The notes under the pieces were generated by a model. The model was not told the DNA's origin. It saw nothing but the letters and a program-made list of their open reading frames with translations, and made no database searches. A stretch of 64,000 bases of DNA. Source: Setoptus koraiensis (Eukaryota > Arthropoda). Positions 10,929 through 23,344 of the stretch are shown here, one piece after another (positions within the stretch are counted from its first letter, which is position 1; the number at the start of each line of letters is the position of its first letter). The stretch is taken from NCBI GenBank assembly GCA_048013815.1, contig CM106586.1, positions 4,712,001 to 4,776,000 of the forward strand, written 5' to 3'. The position numbers and the translations under genes are program-made.

Positions 10929-11385
10929 CGATACATTTGTTGTTGCGGTTGGCACGCTGTTGTTTCCATGTTGCTGTTGGCGACCATGCCAACAGCAACA
11001 GCAACAACAGCAACAACAAACTCAATACCAGCAATCGACACACGCTGACAGCTTGCCATAAATCAGCTGCTGCTCTCATTGATCGCAATAAATCGCTATG
11101 AATCGCAATGAATCGCAATCGATCGCATTCGATCGCATTCGAGAGCAAACAACCGTTTTATCTAGCCACACACACACACACACACAAGTAACGGTCACTC
11201 TGACACCAACTGCTCATACACGTACATGCCTGATACACGTTGCAAGCGGCGGCAAGTGGTTGCGGTTACGGTCAATCTCAATGGAGTCATTGTTACTTGA
11301 GCCAGCGGTCTGACACCAAAATCAAACTGGCCGCTCTAAATAACAATTAATAATTAAGGGCAATAACGTATTCCGACATTGGCTA

Positions 11386-11391
11386 TTTATT
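11386..11391 (-). terminator. Candidate polyadenylation signal of the three-repeat protein gene
   Basis: AATAAA on the minus strand (TTTATT on plus), about 150 nt beyond the stop codon at 11543-11545. Confidence 0.45.
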
Positions 11392-11542
11392 ATTCCATGC
11401 CAGCTTGTTGTGAACACAAAACAAAACAGCGCTTATCATTAATTATTAGGCGCATATTTTATATATTATTCATCAATTATTATTAATTATCAATCAATGT
11501 ATTATCATGGTGCTGCATCAGCTGACTGTGACACAGATACAA

Positions 11543-14500
11543 TCACATCAGCGAACACTGGTCACGGTTTGATACAAGCGTCTCGTTGTATACGTTGTGA
11601 TTTATGGTTGCGTTGCTGTTGTTGTTGTTGACGCTTGTTGTTACTTGTTTCAGCTGTCCGTTGTCGTCTAATTCTACGTCGTCAGGTGAACAGGGCAACG
11701 GTATGGTGCGCACGTAGGGCTTAAAATCGTTACTAGAATAATAATCGCGCATGTAACATGACCATTCCTCTTCTACTCTGTCTATTATTGTTGCGTCATC
11801 GTCTTGTTGTTGTTGTTGTTGTTGTTGTTGCCCGTGCTGATTGTGGCCACTTCCGGTCAGTTTGCGCAATCTGTTGTCGTCGTCTTGGTTGGTGCTGCCA
11901 CTGCTGTTGTCGTTGGTGTTGTGCTTTGTTGTTGGGCCAGCCAGTTCACGAGCTTCATCAAAAACAGCTGACAATTGTTGCTGTATATCGTTGCCTAATT
12001 GACTGGCTTCATTCGTGACCGTTTTATTGAGATTGTCAACTGGCGATTGTTGGCCCGTTGCTCTGTTGTTGCTGCCACTATCAATTGTTGTTGTGTCCAC
12101 AATATCGTGTCTCGCATGCGACTCGTTTGTGACAAAATTATAATAATAACGATTGGCCAATCTATTGTCTGTTGCGTCACAGTACAGGATATACACAGAC
12201 ACCCAGGCGCCCCTGGTGGTCGATTCAAAGTGGCCACTCATAGGCGACTGTAGCGTATCGCTCAGTAATTGATTGCTGTTGCTCAGACAATTATCTATAG
12301 CGGTGGTGAGGCTTGAGTTGTTGTTTGTGAGGCGCACGATAAGAGTTTCGGCGCTCAGCACCTTCATTGCTGTTTATAATTAATTGTTGAAACAATAATA
12401 ATAATTAATCAGAATTGATTGCATTAATTAGTGTTTAGTTTAAGACGAGCTCTGTTTGTTGTTGCTGTAATCAACTTACCGTTTGACGTCACGTAGACTT
12501 GCAGTCGCTTTTTCATAGATTTCACCGATTCGAATTGCTCGTACTTGTTGTGGTCTCCAATCAGCTGATGATTGTAACTGGACATCATAAGCGGAAGTAC
12601 GTCGTAGGTGGCCGGCTGATTGAGGCTCTGCTGCTGCGGCATGTTGTCATCACTGCAGCCTGTTGCGGCCAATGACACTCGTTGTTGCGTCATCGAACCG
12701 TTATGCTCGCCGTTACTGTTGTTGTTGTTGTTGTTTTTGTTGCCATAATTAATTGTTGATTGGTTGTTTGCGTGATGCACAAATGCCGGCATCAATCCGC
12801 CAAACGAAACGGGTCTGCCGCTGTGCACCACACCGGCGCTCCACAGACTGTTGAGGGGCGCCCGAGCTGCCCGGCCCACGGTATAAATGGGGTTTGCGTG
12901 AATGGATGTGGCGACAGTGGGCAGATTGTATCGGTTACTGGTAACGAAAGCGCTGCTGTTGTTTATGACCTGACACGGCGCAAACAGTCTATAGGTGAGC
13001 TCGGATTTTTCTGCTGCCGTCGGCGCATGTTGTGGCGAGTTGTTGCTGTTTGTGCCCAATGACAGGTCGCGAAAACTGGCTGCAATTTGCTGTTCGCGAC
13101 ACAACAATGCATCATTGGCCGTCTTGTTGGCCGCTTTGGTGAGGCCCGATGGGGCCAGGCCAACTTGAAACAATTTTTTGTTGCCGCTGGCGCCGGCACT
13201 GGCGCGTTGTGTTTGGCTTGCGTCGCCGGATAAGCCGGCGACATCGTGCTCACATTCAATGGTCTCGAAGCTGGCCTCAATGGGCCGCTGCGCCAGGGCG
13301 TCCTCTCTTTGTTTTGCATCTTCGGCCTCCCTGGCCTCCACGGCCTCTATTGGCAACACGTACGCCATTCGCACGAATTTCAGCTGGTACCCGCTGAAGC
13401 TGGCAGCCCGGCCCGCTTGGCTGGCGGCCTGGCGACCGGAAGTGGCGCAACACGGGCCTGCCGGTTGTTTTCTGTTTCTGTCTTGCTGACTTGAATTGTC
13501 GCTGCTAGCCGCCCGTCTGTGGCAATGGATGGTGTTTCGCCGTTTCCATTGTTTCCACTGCTGCTGCTGCTGCTGTTTGTCGCTTTTGTCCGGCGCTATC
13601 AATGACTCGCCAGATACAAAACCCACCGCTGGCTGGCCAATTTGTGGCTCGTCGCTGGACAGGTCCGCGGCGCCTAGCGACGGTCGCGTTGGAGTGGACT
13701 TTCTGCGCAATCTGCGCGCCTCACCTGTCGCCGTGTCGCGCGCGTCAGCTTGTTTCGTTGGCGTTTGCACGTGCTTTGCATCACTCAAGCTGCCTAACTG
13801 TTGCTGTTGTTTGCATGAATTGTTTGAGTGACCGCCGCCAGGGTAAAACATGTTGCGAGTGTTGAATTGTGACGCTATCAGCTCGTTCAATTTGTCGTCG
13901 CGCGGCTTATTGTCGCACCCGTTATACAATTGGGCCGCATCGTTAGCCGCACTTCCGGTCGGCTGCTGCTGCTGCTCGTAATTGCCAGTGCATGTTGCCA
14001 AGTGTGTGCTGTCTGCACTGCTGATTGTGTTGCGCAACAGCCAGCAATCGTTTAGTGGCTTTTGTCTAATTTGAATATTGCAAAATTTTGCCGTACCAAA
14101 CAAACTGGCCGCTGCGTCACTGTTGGTTGTTGCATCACTTCCGGTGCAGCAACCAACCTCGGCTGCTCTGTCTCGGACAGTGTGCTGCTGTGTGTCTTGT
14201 GTGGTTTTGTGATGCGCACCCACAAGCGCTATGTCGCCCGACAAAGCGGCCAAACTGTGCTGATTGTCCCTGAACCAGTTGACACTGCGCTTAATGAGCG
14301 CAGTCAACGATTCAAAATTTGGCAAGCTCATAACGTTGAGCGTGTTGCTCGTGCACTGTTCACTGTGCAACTGTTCTTGCGCGCTTGTCTGCTGTGCCTG
14401 TTGTGCCGACTTATGTTGCGCCGCATTGTGACTGCTGTTGTGACTGTTGTTGTGACTGCTGTTGTGACTGTTGTTGTGATTGTTGTTGTGATTGTTGCTG

Positions 14501-17500
14501 TGATTGTTAGTGTGACAGGTTGCATTGTTGGCGCCCGCCAGCCTTGGTGGGTCGGCGCAGTGAGAATTGGCCGCCGGGGCCGGTATTGGCGCCAGCGGCG
14601 AGATTGATTGGGGCACAAAATCAATCATCTTGACCAGGCCACACCTAAAGGGTCCGAATTCGTAGTAGACCCTGAGCACGTCAATCATATCCGTTTGTTT
14701 GCCGGCTAGCGGCTGTTGGTTGCCGTTATCACAGGTTGCCGTTGGCTGGTTGTTTGGCCAGCAGTTTGTTTCGGTGTCCACGTAGCCGCCATTTATGGGC
14801 AAAGTTATTGTTTCCACGCTCAAAATGCGACCTTGACCAGCGATGGTGGATAAAAGAGATAATTGTATTATTAGCCCTGTTCAGTGTTACACACTTCTCA
14901 CATAGCAGCATACACACTTTCGTCGACTCTTCAGGCACAGGGTGATATATGAGAAATGAGATTTTCAATTTGGGCACAACTGGCGCTGTCATACGGCCAG
15001 CGCATGGTCGCACGGCCGCACGGCAATCGCGTAATCGCAATCGGCCAGAAATCGGCCGATGGTAATAATAGCAGTCGACGGCTTTAACATGCAGCGATCT
15101 AACCAACGAAATTAGCACCTCGTTCAGTGCTGGCGAGCCAGCGAAATCGGTGAGATATGACTAATTGATTGATTGATGGATGAGCCTGGGCCCGCTGGCC
15201 GGCCAACAACAACAGGTTATCGACAAGTGCAGAACAAACAACGACAAACAACTTTGCCAATCAGCCGCAACAGTGATGATCGGTCATCACGACAACTGAT
15301 TACACGTTAACTGATTAACATTAAGTGCAGATCGCCTTCTCATCGATCACCTCTGGCCGCTGGCCAGCGCTCGTAATGCGATTGGATCGGCCAATAATCG
15401 CCGGCTCACTCGCTCACTCGCTCACTGGCCGCGATTATCGGCCGGCCCGGTATCAGCCGGCCCGGTGTCAGCGAGATCCGAAAGATTGGGCAATGACTTG
15501 GCAATCATTTGGCAGTGATCTGGCAATGATTCGGCAGCGATTTGGCAGTGATTTGGCGCTCATTTGGCACTGCTCTTTGTCGGGCCAAGCACATCATTAC
15601 ATCATTAGCGCCAGTTCTCACTTTGGGCGACGCGCGACTCGACGGCCGGCAAAAAAGTGAGCCCGTCAAATCGGCCGAAGCTGGCCGAATTGGCCAAATT
15701 TAACAAATTTGGCGCCACTCGCTCGAGCGGCCGCGAACCGGGTGGCGGCGAATTGAGCGGCCGCGAATCGAGCGGCAAAGTGCAAAGTTATTCTCATCAC
15801 ATATCAGTTGAGTCAGTTGAGAAGATCGGTCAGTGGGGCTGTTGCGCAATGTTGAGCGAATACGCGACGCTCGACGCAGCCGTTTGCCAGTTTTCGTTTG
15901 AATGGTTTGCAATTAAATATGCCTATTTTGCATATATTCAAATATCGTCAGTTGTTCGCGTGCACGATTACAGACAACGTAATACAGAGACAGCGCGTGC
16001 CGTGCAGATGATTTGAGTTTGTTGGTTGTATCAATTGTGCTACAAATTGTTAACAAAAGTTACACAAAATTAAATAAATGATACTGTTAGGTCGCATTGT
16101 ATCGATGCGCGTGATATGGCCAATGGTCGCGTAGGCAAACGCGATTGGCAAGTGAGGCAAGGTGAAACAGGCAATCATAATCGGGCACGCGAAGCCACCA
16201 ATCGAAAGCGGTCGGTTTGTTGTCGGTGGCAGCATGCGCTTAAATTAAAAATTAAACACACTTAATGATTATGATTAGCGGCCAGTAGTGAGTGCAAATT
16301 CCGACAAATTCCAGCAAATTCCAGCAAATTCCAGCAAATTCCAACAAATTTCAACAAATTTCAACGCTAAATTGAGTGGCCGCATTCATGATGCTGGCCT
16401 GTCCAGCAGCAATTTGTTTGCAGCAACACCTGTCGATCGGGTTGCTCGACTATTGTTGTGCTGGCAGTTGTTGCTGCTGTTGCCTCTGCCGAGGTCATTA
16501 GCTGGACACAACACAGGCCAACGGGCTGCACAGGTGAGATGCTAAGGCTAAGTCGGCGGTAAGGTCAATTGAATCGGACACGCTGTTTGTTGTCATCATG
16601 CATGCAAAACATGCAAAAAGTGGTTGCGACCGGCGACCGGCGACTCGCGACCGGCGCGACTCGCGACAGATTAGCGAGCCAACCAATTAATTAGACAATT
16701 AGGCAATTACTGACATGAATGATGATATATCTGTTATGCACGAGAGATGTGATTTGATTTCGGTGAGTCATTTGAATCATTGCGATCGCTCGAATCGTTT
16801 TAATCAATCGACTCGCTGAGCCGCTGAATGGCGCCAGCGAGTTCAAGCTGACAGGTTTGTTTGTTTGTTTGTCGCTGGCCCGAGGCCGTTCGTCTGTCCG
16901 CTGTATTTAGCTGCATTTGGCCGCATTTGGCTGCATTTAGCTGTAAGCTTTGGTACTTTCTGTTGTGCACAGCGGAGCCCGGGGTGAGACAGCGGCGAGA
17001 GCGTTGCGACAGGTGAGACAGGTGAGACAGGCGAGACAGGTGAGCGGGCGAGAGAGGTGAGAGGGTGAGAGGGTGAGAGTGGCCGCTTTGCAAGCAACCA
17101 GATCAAATCAATCGCGGCTGTCATGTGTTATTGAAACTTGTTTTCGGCCAGCGCCCTCTGTGCCAGAGTGCACAGTGTACAGAGTGTGTAATACAGAGTG
17201 TGGCCGTGTCACAGGCCAGCGACTAATCTGAAATAATGACAATAATACATGCAGGTAGCCACAAGTGTTAACAGTGGCCAGATCGCTAATGGTTAAATGG
17301 TGCTCGCTCGCCAGTTTAGTCAAATCACTAATCGAGTTTAACCGTTAGTAATTAGTATTAGACCAATCTAAACAGGTGTTAAGTTATTAGGGTATGTTTA
17401 TTATTGTGGAGCCACCATTTTGCTCATTAACAGCACACTGTGCATACCTCATATCAGTCATTATTCGCATATTAGTCACTCGGATATTTTAATAATATCC

Positions 17501-18763
17501 CAATAGCTCAGCCAATATCTGACTTGATCACATACCGTATTTATAAGTCCGTAGCAGTGTAGTTATAAGTCATGAGTCAATGCGAGTGCATGAATATTTG
17601 CACTTGCTGTTGTTGCTGCTGTCGTTTTTGCTGCTGCTGCTGCTGTTGCTGTCGTTGTTGTTGTTGTTGTCGTCGTTGTTGTTGTTGTTGTCGTCGTTGT
17701 TGTTGTGAGCAACAGTGCCCACAGCAAGTGTCTGTCGTGCACCGGATTGGTCTTGGCGGCTTTGCTAAGAGCGAATGGCCGAGTGGCCAAGTGACAGCCA
17801 GTGCACTAGTTGAGTCACAAGCTCAGTAATAATCATTAATAACAATCGATTGGCCAGTGCGAGCGGCCACTTGATCAATCAGCGACCATTAATCAACTCA
17901 CTGCTCAATGCATCATCCATTTGGCCTCAACTCAGTCAACGCACTTCAGCAGTCAGCTCAGCTCAGCTGAAGCTGAAGCTGAAGCTGGCCAACATTTCAC
18001 TTTCGACAATAATTAATCGACAATAATTAATCGACAATAATTAATAATTATCGCTAATTGATAATTAATGAAATATGCAAATCGGCTTACCTTCGATGGG
18101 CCTGTTTATGAGCAAATCGTTGAGCCGTTTCAGTATCTCGTCCAGTGTCTCGTAGGGACTGTCCTGTGCCAGTTGTTGTTGTTGTTGTTGCTGTTGTTGT
18201 TGTTGTCCGTTGCGCAATCGCGATGACAGTTTTGGGTTTTGGCCGTTTGGGTCGCTTGTGTTGCCTGTGGTGCCCGTGGACAGCGACGAACGGGCCCTCG
18301 GCACCACATTTATGCAGCCTATCTTTTGGGCCGGACTAAAGCGATTTTTGGCCGGCACCAACCACAAACGAATGGCGCGAGTTGTTTGTTTCAGCGAGCA
18401 ACCACTGAAGCTGGTGTATTTACGATTGAATTGTGTCGCCTCGTCGTATATAAGTGTCTCGGCTGATTTAACGCGCCAACTGTCATTCAATTGCAACCAA
18501 ATATTAATCCTATCAAACAATTGACTGAAGGTCTCCAATTGCCATCCAAACGATCTGGCCGGACGTTTCAATTTTGGACAAAAGTCAACAAATGTGAATG
18601 CGCTACAATTGTTCTTAATAAGATCATTGTCGCTAGGTTCCTTGTAGGCCTTGTGCATGAGTAAGTTGTCTCTGGCCAATTGGGTGTCATTTTCCAATTG
18701 GATCTGCTCAAATGAATCAATGTCGTTCTTGTCAATGACGAAGCTCGGGTTAAGCTGCGCCAT
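11543..18763 (-). CDS. Large protein with three copies of an unrecognised domain (three exons, 1283 aa)
   Basis: Function unknown. Coding exons, in transcript order, are 18763-18091, 14831-12480 and 12369-11543. Junctions: GAAG|GTAAGC to TCAAG|GT restores Gly; AACG|GTAAGT to AACAG|CA restores Ala. Both introns are phase 1 and the total is 3852 nt, frame intact. I see no signal peptide or membrane segment. Three diverged copies of one module are visible, each with a helix-like lead, a [VI].S.ET[LI] core and a hydrophobic strand: about 74-137 (VKSAETL, then IRLWLVP), 203-285 (ILSVETI, then LRVYYEF) and 988-1072 (VLSAETL, then VSVYILY). Between copies 2 and 3 lie long Gln/Asn/His/Ser-rich stretches, including HNNSHN repeats. 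The ATG at 18763 follows an acceptor-like CGACAG|C, so further 5' exons are possible. I cannot name the family. Confidence 0.85.
12370..12479 (-). other. Intron 2 of the three-repeat protein gene
   Basis: 110-bp AT-rich GT-AG intron (GTAAGT to AAACAG), phase 1. It falls at nearly the same place in repeat 3 as intron 1 does in repeat 2. Confidence 0.85.
14832..18090 (-). other. Intron 1 of the three-repeat protein gene
   Basis: 3259-bp GT-AG intron, phase 1, with a pyrimidine-rich end (TTATCTCTTTTATCC) about 20 nt before the acceptor. It contains a CAAATTCCAG-type array (about 16299-16365), GTGAGACAG repeats (about 17000-17085) and a TGC/TTG tract (17600-17705). I see no further exon, and the exact frame match of the flanking exons argues against an obligate one. 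Confidence 0.8.
17600..17705. repeat. TGC/TTG/TCG trinucleotide tract
   Basis: Imperfect array inside intron 1 of the three-repeat gene. Its open frames encode only poly-Cys or poly-Thr. Confidence 0.85.
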
Positions 18764-19309
18764 GCTGTCGTGTTAATTAATTAGCGAGTATCATCTGTTT
18801 GGCTAGGCATGGATGACACGCACTAATTAACTCGATATATACCGGTAATAATTTGGCGTTGACAGTTGACAGTTTTTCGCGCTGTTGCTATTGATATAAA
18901 ACTATTATTTGATACTTTTGCCGTATTACCTGCTGCCGTAATAGCTAATATAATACAAATACAAATTGTGTGTGTCATTGACGAGTGGACACGATCAATT
19001 GAGAGTTTGATGGAGCGACAGCTCGCATCGACAGTGAAAGACAAAGCGAAAAGTGATTTTTGCAAGACGTTTGTTCCACTTCGAGTGCCAATCTTATCTC
19101 TGGCTTGATCCGCATCTCGTATCTCGGCTTTCGGCTCTCGGCTCGTATCACGGTTCGGATCGCAATTGATCCACATGCGATCAGATGCAACAACGACAAC
19201 AACAGCACCAACGACAACAACAACGACAACAACAGCGTCTAAACTAATCAATTAATCGCCACTTGTGCGCGATTAACTGTAGGTATAGCATATGTAGGCA
19301 GTGTAAACA

Positions 19310-19444
19310 ATGAACGGTAGCCGCCACTTCTACCGGCCTCGCCAAACATACAATCCGGGGTATACCTCGGTTGCCCAGCCGATACCCGAGACGAAACCCG
19401 TAGGTTACATTGGGCGGGGTCAGCATTTTGTGGTGCACTTATAG
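19310..19444 (+). CDS. Coding-like small ORF (44 aa), unrecognised
   Basis: ATG to TAG with codon use and composition unlike the surrounding repeats. It encodes MNGSRHFYRPRQTYNPG, continues through VAQPIPETKPVGYIGRGQHF and ends VVHL. No trinucleotide repeat, signal peptide or membrane segment is present. An in-frame TAA lies just upstream, so the start is ATG unless an exon begins there. It may be a free-standing small protein or one exon of a gene whose other parts I cannot find. Confidence 0.33.
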   Translation: MNGSRHFYRPRQTYNPGYTSVAQPIPETKPVGYIGRGQHFVVHL

Positions 19445-20156
19445 CCGCAGCGATAAATGCCTCGAACAAAGAGATTAAACAGCCAGATAATGACAATTGG
19501 CGATAATAATGATAATGACACACACACACACACACACCATAATGAGCAGATAAGAGCAACTATTTGCACAATATAGCAGTTTGTTGCCACATAGCGGCCG
19601 TCGGGCGCCGGTGTCGCTAGTGTCGCCGACAGCAACTACCAATAATTTATCATCAGATCAGACTGTTTAATTGTCTCGGGCACGCAATCTGGCGAGACAA
19701 TGTGACCGAGATACTAATAGTCACTGTCGCTAATACACATTGTGCAGCTATCTCTTATCTTGTCCATTATAATTGTATCATATTTATACGCTTGTATTAT
19801 GCGCCTTGTTGTAACGCAAATGATTGTGATTTGCAAGTCGACCATTTGCAGTTACTCGCTCCATTTACTAGCTACCCATACTCTGGTCCTGTCACCGTGC
19901 ACCGAGGCGGCCTCTATCAATAAGCGCAATCACTATTATCTTGCCAGCGACACTGCACAATGTTTGCATCTTTTGCTTTACAACTTTTGCGCCAACTTGT
20001 CAACACTAGTGGGCGCACCAGTTACCAGTCATTTCAACACTACTGCTACATCATGTATGATACATGCATTATTATATATTACATGATATGTAACAATATG
20101 CAAATATGAGCACTATCACTAATTTGTAGCCACAGCTAAATGAGCCAATATATCAC

Positions 20157-20330
20157 CGATATATTAATGTGACCACACAATTGGACATGACGTAACTACA
20201 AACAATTTCAAGAGTGTTTGCTTTGTCGTCAATTGTTACACAAGCGACAATTTTAGGCTTTACGCTTTTTACTGTGTCACCATAATAGACAAACGTATGC
20301 TGCGCGTATGCTAATCGCTGGCTCGTGCCC
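20157..20330 (-). CDS. Coding-like fragment, possible upstream exon of the minus-strand gene
   Basis: Minus-strand open frame containing QHTFVYYGDTVKSVKPK followed by IVACVTIDDKANTLEIVCS. It can end at ATATATCG|GTGATA (last base 20157), leaving two bases. These would join in frame with the single C before the ATG of the three-repeat gene at 18763, where an acceptor-like CGACAG is present. The donor is weak and the upstream boundary is not defined, so this is only a possibility. Confidence 0.18.
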
Positions 20331-20583
20331 CAAGCACCGCAACACGAGCGCCACAGCCAACACAAGGTCAAACTGCACGTGGAAACGCGTTGTTGCCTAA
20401 CGGAACTCGTTCTGTCGGATCGTTGCGTAAGACACACCTCCTCAACCACAGCAGCAGCAGCAACAACGACATCAACGACAACAGCAACAACCACATCAAC
20501 GACAGCGTAGTTGCGCAACAACGGGCCGGCTCTCGGGAAAGAGATGGCGTCACAGTGGGCGATCACTGGGGCCCGCTTCTGGG

Positions 20584-20805
20584 TCAAACGCACACATAAC
20601 CATACACATAACTGTACACATAACTGTACACATCCGCGCCGACCCTATGTCCAGCGGCCGGCTCCACACTGTGATATTTGAGGGGCTCCATCTGGCCGGT
20701 GCGCCGGATAGAAATGTAAAGATCATTATCGCTGGTAAAAGCGTCTATTTTTAGCTCACTGGGCCCGTCTCTTTGTTTGGACGGTGTGCCATTAGTGGCC
20801 CTCAT
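20584..20805 (-). CDS. Coding-like ORF on the minus strand, possible exon (73 aa)
   Basis: ATG at 20805 with an in-frame TAA shortly upstream. The first 60 or so residues have mixed, protein-like composition (MRATNGTPSKQRDGPSELK, then DAFTSDNDLYISIRRTGQ and EPLKYHSVEPAAGHRVG). The tail is a translation of a GTACACATAACT tandem repeat (about 20590-20635) and is probably not coding. It could be a 5' exon of the gene at 11.5-18.8 kb or a separate small gene. No standard donor is obvious. Confidence 0.28.
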   Translation of the reverse strand: MRATNGTPSKQRDGPSELKIDAFTSDNDLYISIRRTGQMEPLKYHSVEPAAGHRVGADVYSYVYSYVYGYVCV

Positions 20806-20815
20806 TGGCCTCTTC

Positions 20816-20883
20816 GGTTATGCAATGGCGAGCACGAGTAGCAAGCGGTCATTGCATAACCATGTTAGTAATGTCGTGCTCGC
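20816..20883. repeat. Two interleaved inverted repeats (pseudoknot topology)
   Basis: Pair 1: 20816-20827 (GGTTATGCAATG) with 20850-20861, 12 bp exact. Pair 2: 20828-20837 (GCGAGCACGA) with 20874-20883, 10 bp exact. The order is A-B-A'-B', with A and B directly adjacent, as in an H-type pseudoknot. Confidence 0.92.
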
Positions 20884-21190
20884 GCCGGACAAAAATAGAT
20901 AAAATTAGGGAGTAAAAGAGGCCCGCTCAGTAGTGATATAAATAATGAATTCAGGCATTGCACTGACAAGCGAGCACTGCTTACGCTGGCCTCAATTCGA
21001 GGCCCGCGCCGCCTGGCAATTTATACCTGGCGAGTGGATCGGTTGGTCAAATGGATTGGCAGCCAACGAATGGCCAACAGCCAACTACTGTGACTGATTT
21101 AATGTGATACCGGCGCATGATGCTCTGTGTCCGGTCGCTCGATCGATGGCTGCGCGTCGGACCAGCGAAGGATATTTTCAAACAATTGTC

Positions 21191-21319
21191 CTATTTATAG
21201 TATTTGTAGTAACTAGTTATTTATAGTATTGGCAGTGTTTGTAGTGTTGGCAGTGTCTGTAGTATTTGTATTATTTGTGGTATTTGTGGTATTTATGGCA
21301 TTTATAGCATTTATATTGG
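21191..21319. repeat. TATTTGTAGTGTTGGCAG-type degenerate tandem array
   Basis: Short G/T-rich units (GTATTTGTA, GTGTTGGCA, GTATTTATG) in head-to-tail order. Confidence 0.7.
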
Positions 21320-21914
21320 TCACCAACAACAGGACATAGCACAGTGTAATTATATATTGGATATCCGTTTAACGGATCAGATCGGATATTGCCGATTGTG
21401 TGATTGCGTGGCCCGTGCCGTTTTTTCATTGTGCCAGTCATGACACACAACATGATGCGCTATGATATACGCGCGTTACGTAACATTGTCAGTTGTCGTC
21501 GTGACATTGTCGATGTTGTCTGATAGGTGATGCATCACCTGCTCAGCTCACAGTCGCAGTCAAATGATATTCATGACTCGTGACACTTGCACTATGTTAC
21601 GAGCAATAGCTGGCCACTTGCTACGAGCCGCTATGTATTACGCAACTGTGACATTTGCCACATTTTCAAAACACTGTGCGAATATTGAATTCGCTTCGAA
21701 AGCCGAGCGCGTCAATGCGGCCGGCGATCGAGCCAGATCGTTCGTTTGCATGAGGCCCGCCAAGCACACAATATTATTATCATGGTCATATAAGCCATGC
21801 TCATTGTGCCTAGCTGGCGATTCGTGCCAGCCAACGTGACACGGCCAGCCTAATAGCCCGCAAGATGCCCGTTACACAGCGGGCATTGATACCTGTCGTC
21901 GCTGTTACTGGACA

Positions 21915-21990
21915 CTCGATAACTGGGCCTGAACATTACATAACTGGGCCACATTACACAACTGGACTTTATTACATAACTGGGCGCCAG
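21915..21990. repeat. ACATTACATAACTGGGCC direct repeats
   Basis: Four partly degenerate units ending in AACTGGGC or AACTGGAC. Confidence 0.75.
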
Positions 21991-22160
21991 CTCTGTGCAC
22001 AACTTGGCCAATATTGGCGCACTATCTGGCCAGATCACTGGGCGCCCATTTACTTTTAGTTTATCTTTACATTTATGATTTATGGCCAGCAAGTTAGTTT
22101 ACTTAGTTGGTTGGCGCAGTTGTGCAGTTTGGAGTGTGCCAGCTGTGCCAGTTGCGTTGT

Positions 22161-22222
22161 TGGTGCCCCAATACGCCGGTTGTGCCCCAATGCGCCGGTT
22201 GTGCCCCAATGCGCCGGTTGTG
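22161..22222. repeat. 19-bp minisatellite (TTGTGCCCCAATGCGCCGG), three units
   Basis: Three head-to-tail copies, the first with two or three changes. Confidence 0.88.
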
Positions 22223-23170
22223 CCAGTTGCGCGCAGGCGTCAAAGCAGGCACATGAGCAGTAGTTGTGAGGCTATTGCGTCATTGGGGCCCCCTTTGAGA
22301 GTAGCAGCAGTCTGCTTGGTGTCTATGTGAGCCAGGGGGCGCGCCGGTCAGACATTGTGACACTGACGCGCCCAAGTTTTAGTTGTTGTGTGGACAAACG
22401 ATGGATAAACAAATTTTTGTTGGTCGCGAGCGGACAGTGGACAAACGATGGCCAAAAAGCATGTCTACTATCGCAATTCAATATGTTTTTTTTTTGTTTC
22501 AAGCTGCCAGTTGCGCAAACATTACACAATAATGTTATAAACCAGCAACAACAACAACAACATCACTGAATAACTGTGATACAATCCAATCTAGCCAACA
22601 CACACAGCAAAAAGCGATCGCAAAACGTTACGCAACAGCATTACGCAATAGCATTAGGCCAAAGCATTAGGCCAAAGCATTACACAATAGACAGCGCATA
22701 GACAACAACACGTACGACAGGTGACATGAACAGCGAGCTAGATTGAGAGCGCAACATTTGTTGTTTATAATTTTATTATTATTGTTATTCAAAGTTGTGT
22801 GCGCTGGCCCCAATTGTGGTCACAATGATGAGAGCACGGCAATAATCGATCGTTATCTTTCTCAATTTTCCAGCGCCGTCGCTAGGCGCGCAGCAGCATC
22901 GTTGATCATAGTGATATGGATACACACTATAATAACTGCATGTGCATATGGGCCGAAAAAATAAATAACAAAAGTGAACGGAGCGCCCCTATGTGTCATA
23001 GGTGAGTAGATTGTGTGTGCGTGTGTGTGTGTGTGTGTGCGCGTCGCCAAAGGAAAAATAATCACGACGAGGCACGGCCTCAATCACACGACATATCGCG
23101 CACATACATGACATATAACGCGGCCACATATGACGCTATAGGGACAACAGCGACACAACGAGCTGACAGA

Positions 23171-23313
23171 ATGGGTTGCAGACAGAGTAAATCGAGTTTT
23201 GCGAGGGATAATCGCGACGAAACAGCCAAAAGGTGCAACAAAAAGTCAGCGCCATCGTTCAATCAGAACAGTGCGCAAACCAGCAAACGGGCCAACAACA
23301 GCAACAACAACGA

Positions 23314-23344
<31 letters not shown>

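Noticed and set aside
22743..22964. Signal-peptide-like frame upstream of the P-loop gene
   Set aside because: It starts with TTG, not ATG, has no ATG before the hydrophobic stretch and no splice support.
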